A stretch of 6,690 nt of DNA from Pseudomonadales bacterium (GTDB lineage: Bacteria; Pseudomonadota; Gammaproteobacteria; Pseudomonadales; UBA7239), in NCBI GenBank assembly GCA_020443005.1, contig JAGRJA010000011.1, positions 1 to 6,690 of the forward strand, in the 5' to 3' direction. The notes beneath the pieces are model-generated. The model was not told where the DNA came from. It saw only the letters and a program-made list of their open reading frames with translations, and ran no database searches. This document shows, piece after piece, positions 6,337 through 6,690 of this stretch. A program made the translations under genes and the position numbers. How positions within the stretch are numbered: position 1 is the stretch's first letter; each line of letters opens with the position of its first letter.

Positions 6337-6354
6337 CAGTTTATCCTGCGCTGT

Positions 6355-6690
6355 TTAGGAAAACATGGCGCTGATGGATTCTTCGTTGCTGACGCGTCTC
6401 ATGGCTTCAGCCAGCATGGGTGCCAGGGAAAGCTGGCGAATTTTCGGGCAATTTCTGGCTTCTTCAGACAAGGGGATGCTATCTGTTACGACAAGGCTGC
6501 CGAGTGCCGAATTAGTGATGTTGTCGAGAGCCTTGCCTGAAAGCACGGGGTGTGTGCAGTAGGCGATAACCTTCTTTGCACCGTGTTCACACAAGGCATC
6601 AGCGGCCTTGCAGAGGGTGCCGGCTGTGTCGACCATGTCATCAACCAGCAAGCAGGTGCGGCCATTGACCTCACCGATGATGTTCATGAC
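6355..6690 (-). CDS. prs: Ribose-phosphate pyrophosphokinase (PRPP synthetase), C-terminal part, 5' end beyond window
   Basis: PRPP synthetase transfers pyrophosphate from ATP to ribose 5-phosphate, making the precursor of nucleotides, histidine, tryptophan and NAD. Only the last 112 codons are present; the frame is open through base 6690, so the ATG at 6687 is internal. The segment carries the ribose-5-phosphate-binding loop VDDMVDTAGTL (residues 16-26 of the fragment), then THPVLSG and the highly conserved C-terminal RRVSNEESISAMF, ending with a single Ser where E. coli has Glu-His. It is transcribed toward rplY-pth-ychF, the arrangement typical of pseudomonads and relatives. Confidence 0.97.
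   Translation of the reverse strand, partial: VMNIIGEVNGRTCLLVDDMVDTAGTLCKAADALCEHGAKKVIAYCTHPVLSGKALDNITNSALGSLVVTDSIPLSEEARNCPKIRQLSLAPMLAEAMRRVSNEESISAMFS

Overview
The window is ordinary bacterial chromosome. It carries one partial gene on the + strand (the 3' part of groEL), then six genes on the - strand: a wax-ester synthase/diacylglycerol acyltransferase (WS/DGAT), a PPOX-type split-barrel flavoprotein, ychF, pth, rplY and the 3' end of prs. The order prs-rplY-pth-ychF, together with a GroEL close to E. coli's and ending in GGM repeats, points to a gammaproteobacterium. A WS/DGAT storage-lipid enzyme next to these genes suggests a free-living, probably marine or oil-associated lineage, but that last step is inference. 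No RNA gene, mobile element, CRISPR array or phage gene was seen.

Layout on the + strand: bases 1-1157 encode the GroEL apical and C-terminal parts, followed by a strong rho-independent terminator (about 1179-1216). A second hairpin with T-runs on both sides (1289-1331) separates groEL from the convergent WS/DGAT gene (1348-2979). Upstream of WS/DGAT, 2980-3321 is a 342-base gap with no credible gene. It holds a good match to a sigma-54 (RpoN) promoter reading toward WS/DGAT.

From 3322 to the right edge the - strand holds, in transcription order (right to left): prs end, terminator hairpin, rplY, a second terminator hairpin, pth, ychF and the PPOX gene. The last three are spaced by 25 and 39 bases and look co-transcribed. 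These are housekeeping genes: PRPP supply, ribosomal protein L25, peptidyl-tRNA recycling and a translation-associated NTPase. Hairpins after prs and after rplY probably tune how much transcription reaches the next gene.

The most interesting points are three. The WS/DGAT carries a Lys/Ala/Ser/Thr-rich, histone-H1-like tail of about 72 residues, including a six-residue repeat. It has a putative RpoN promoter. And the rplY-pth terminator directly abuts a pth start that lacks a visible Shine-Dalgarno sequence. I see no convincing wholly new multi-gene system here.
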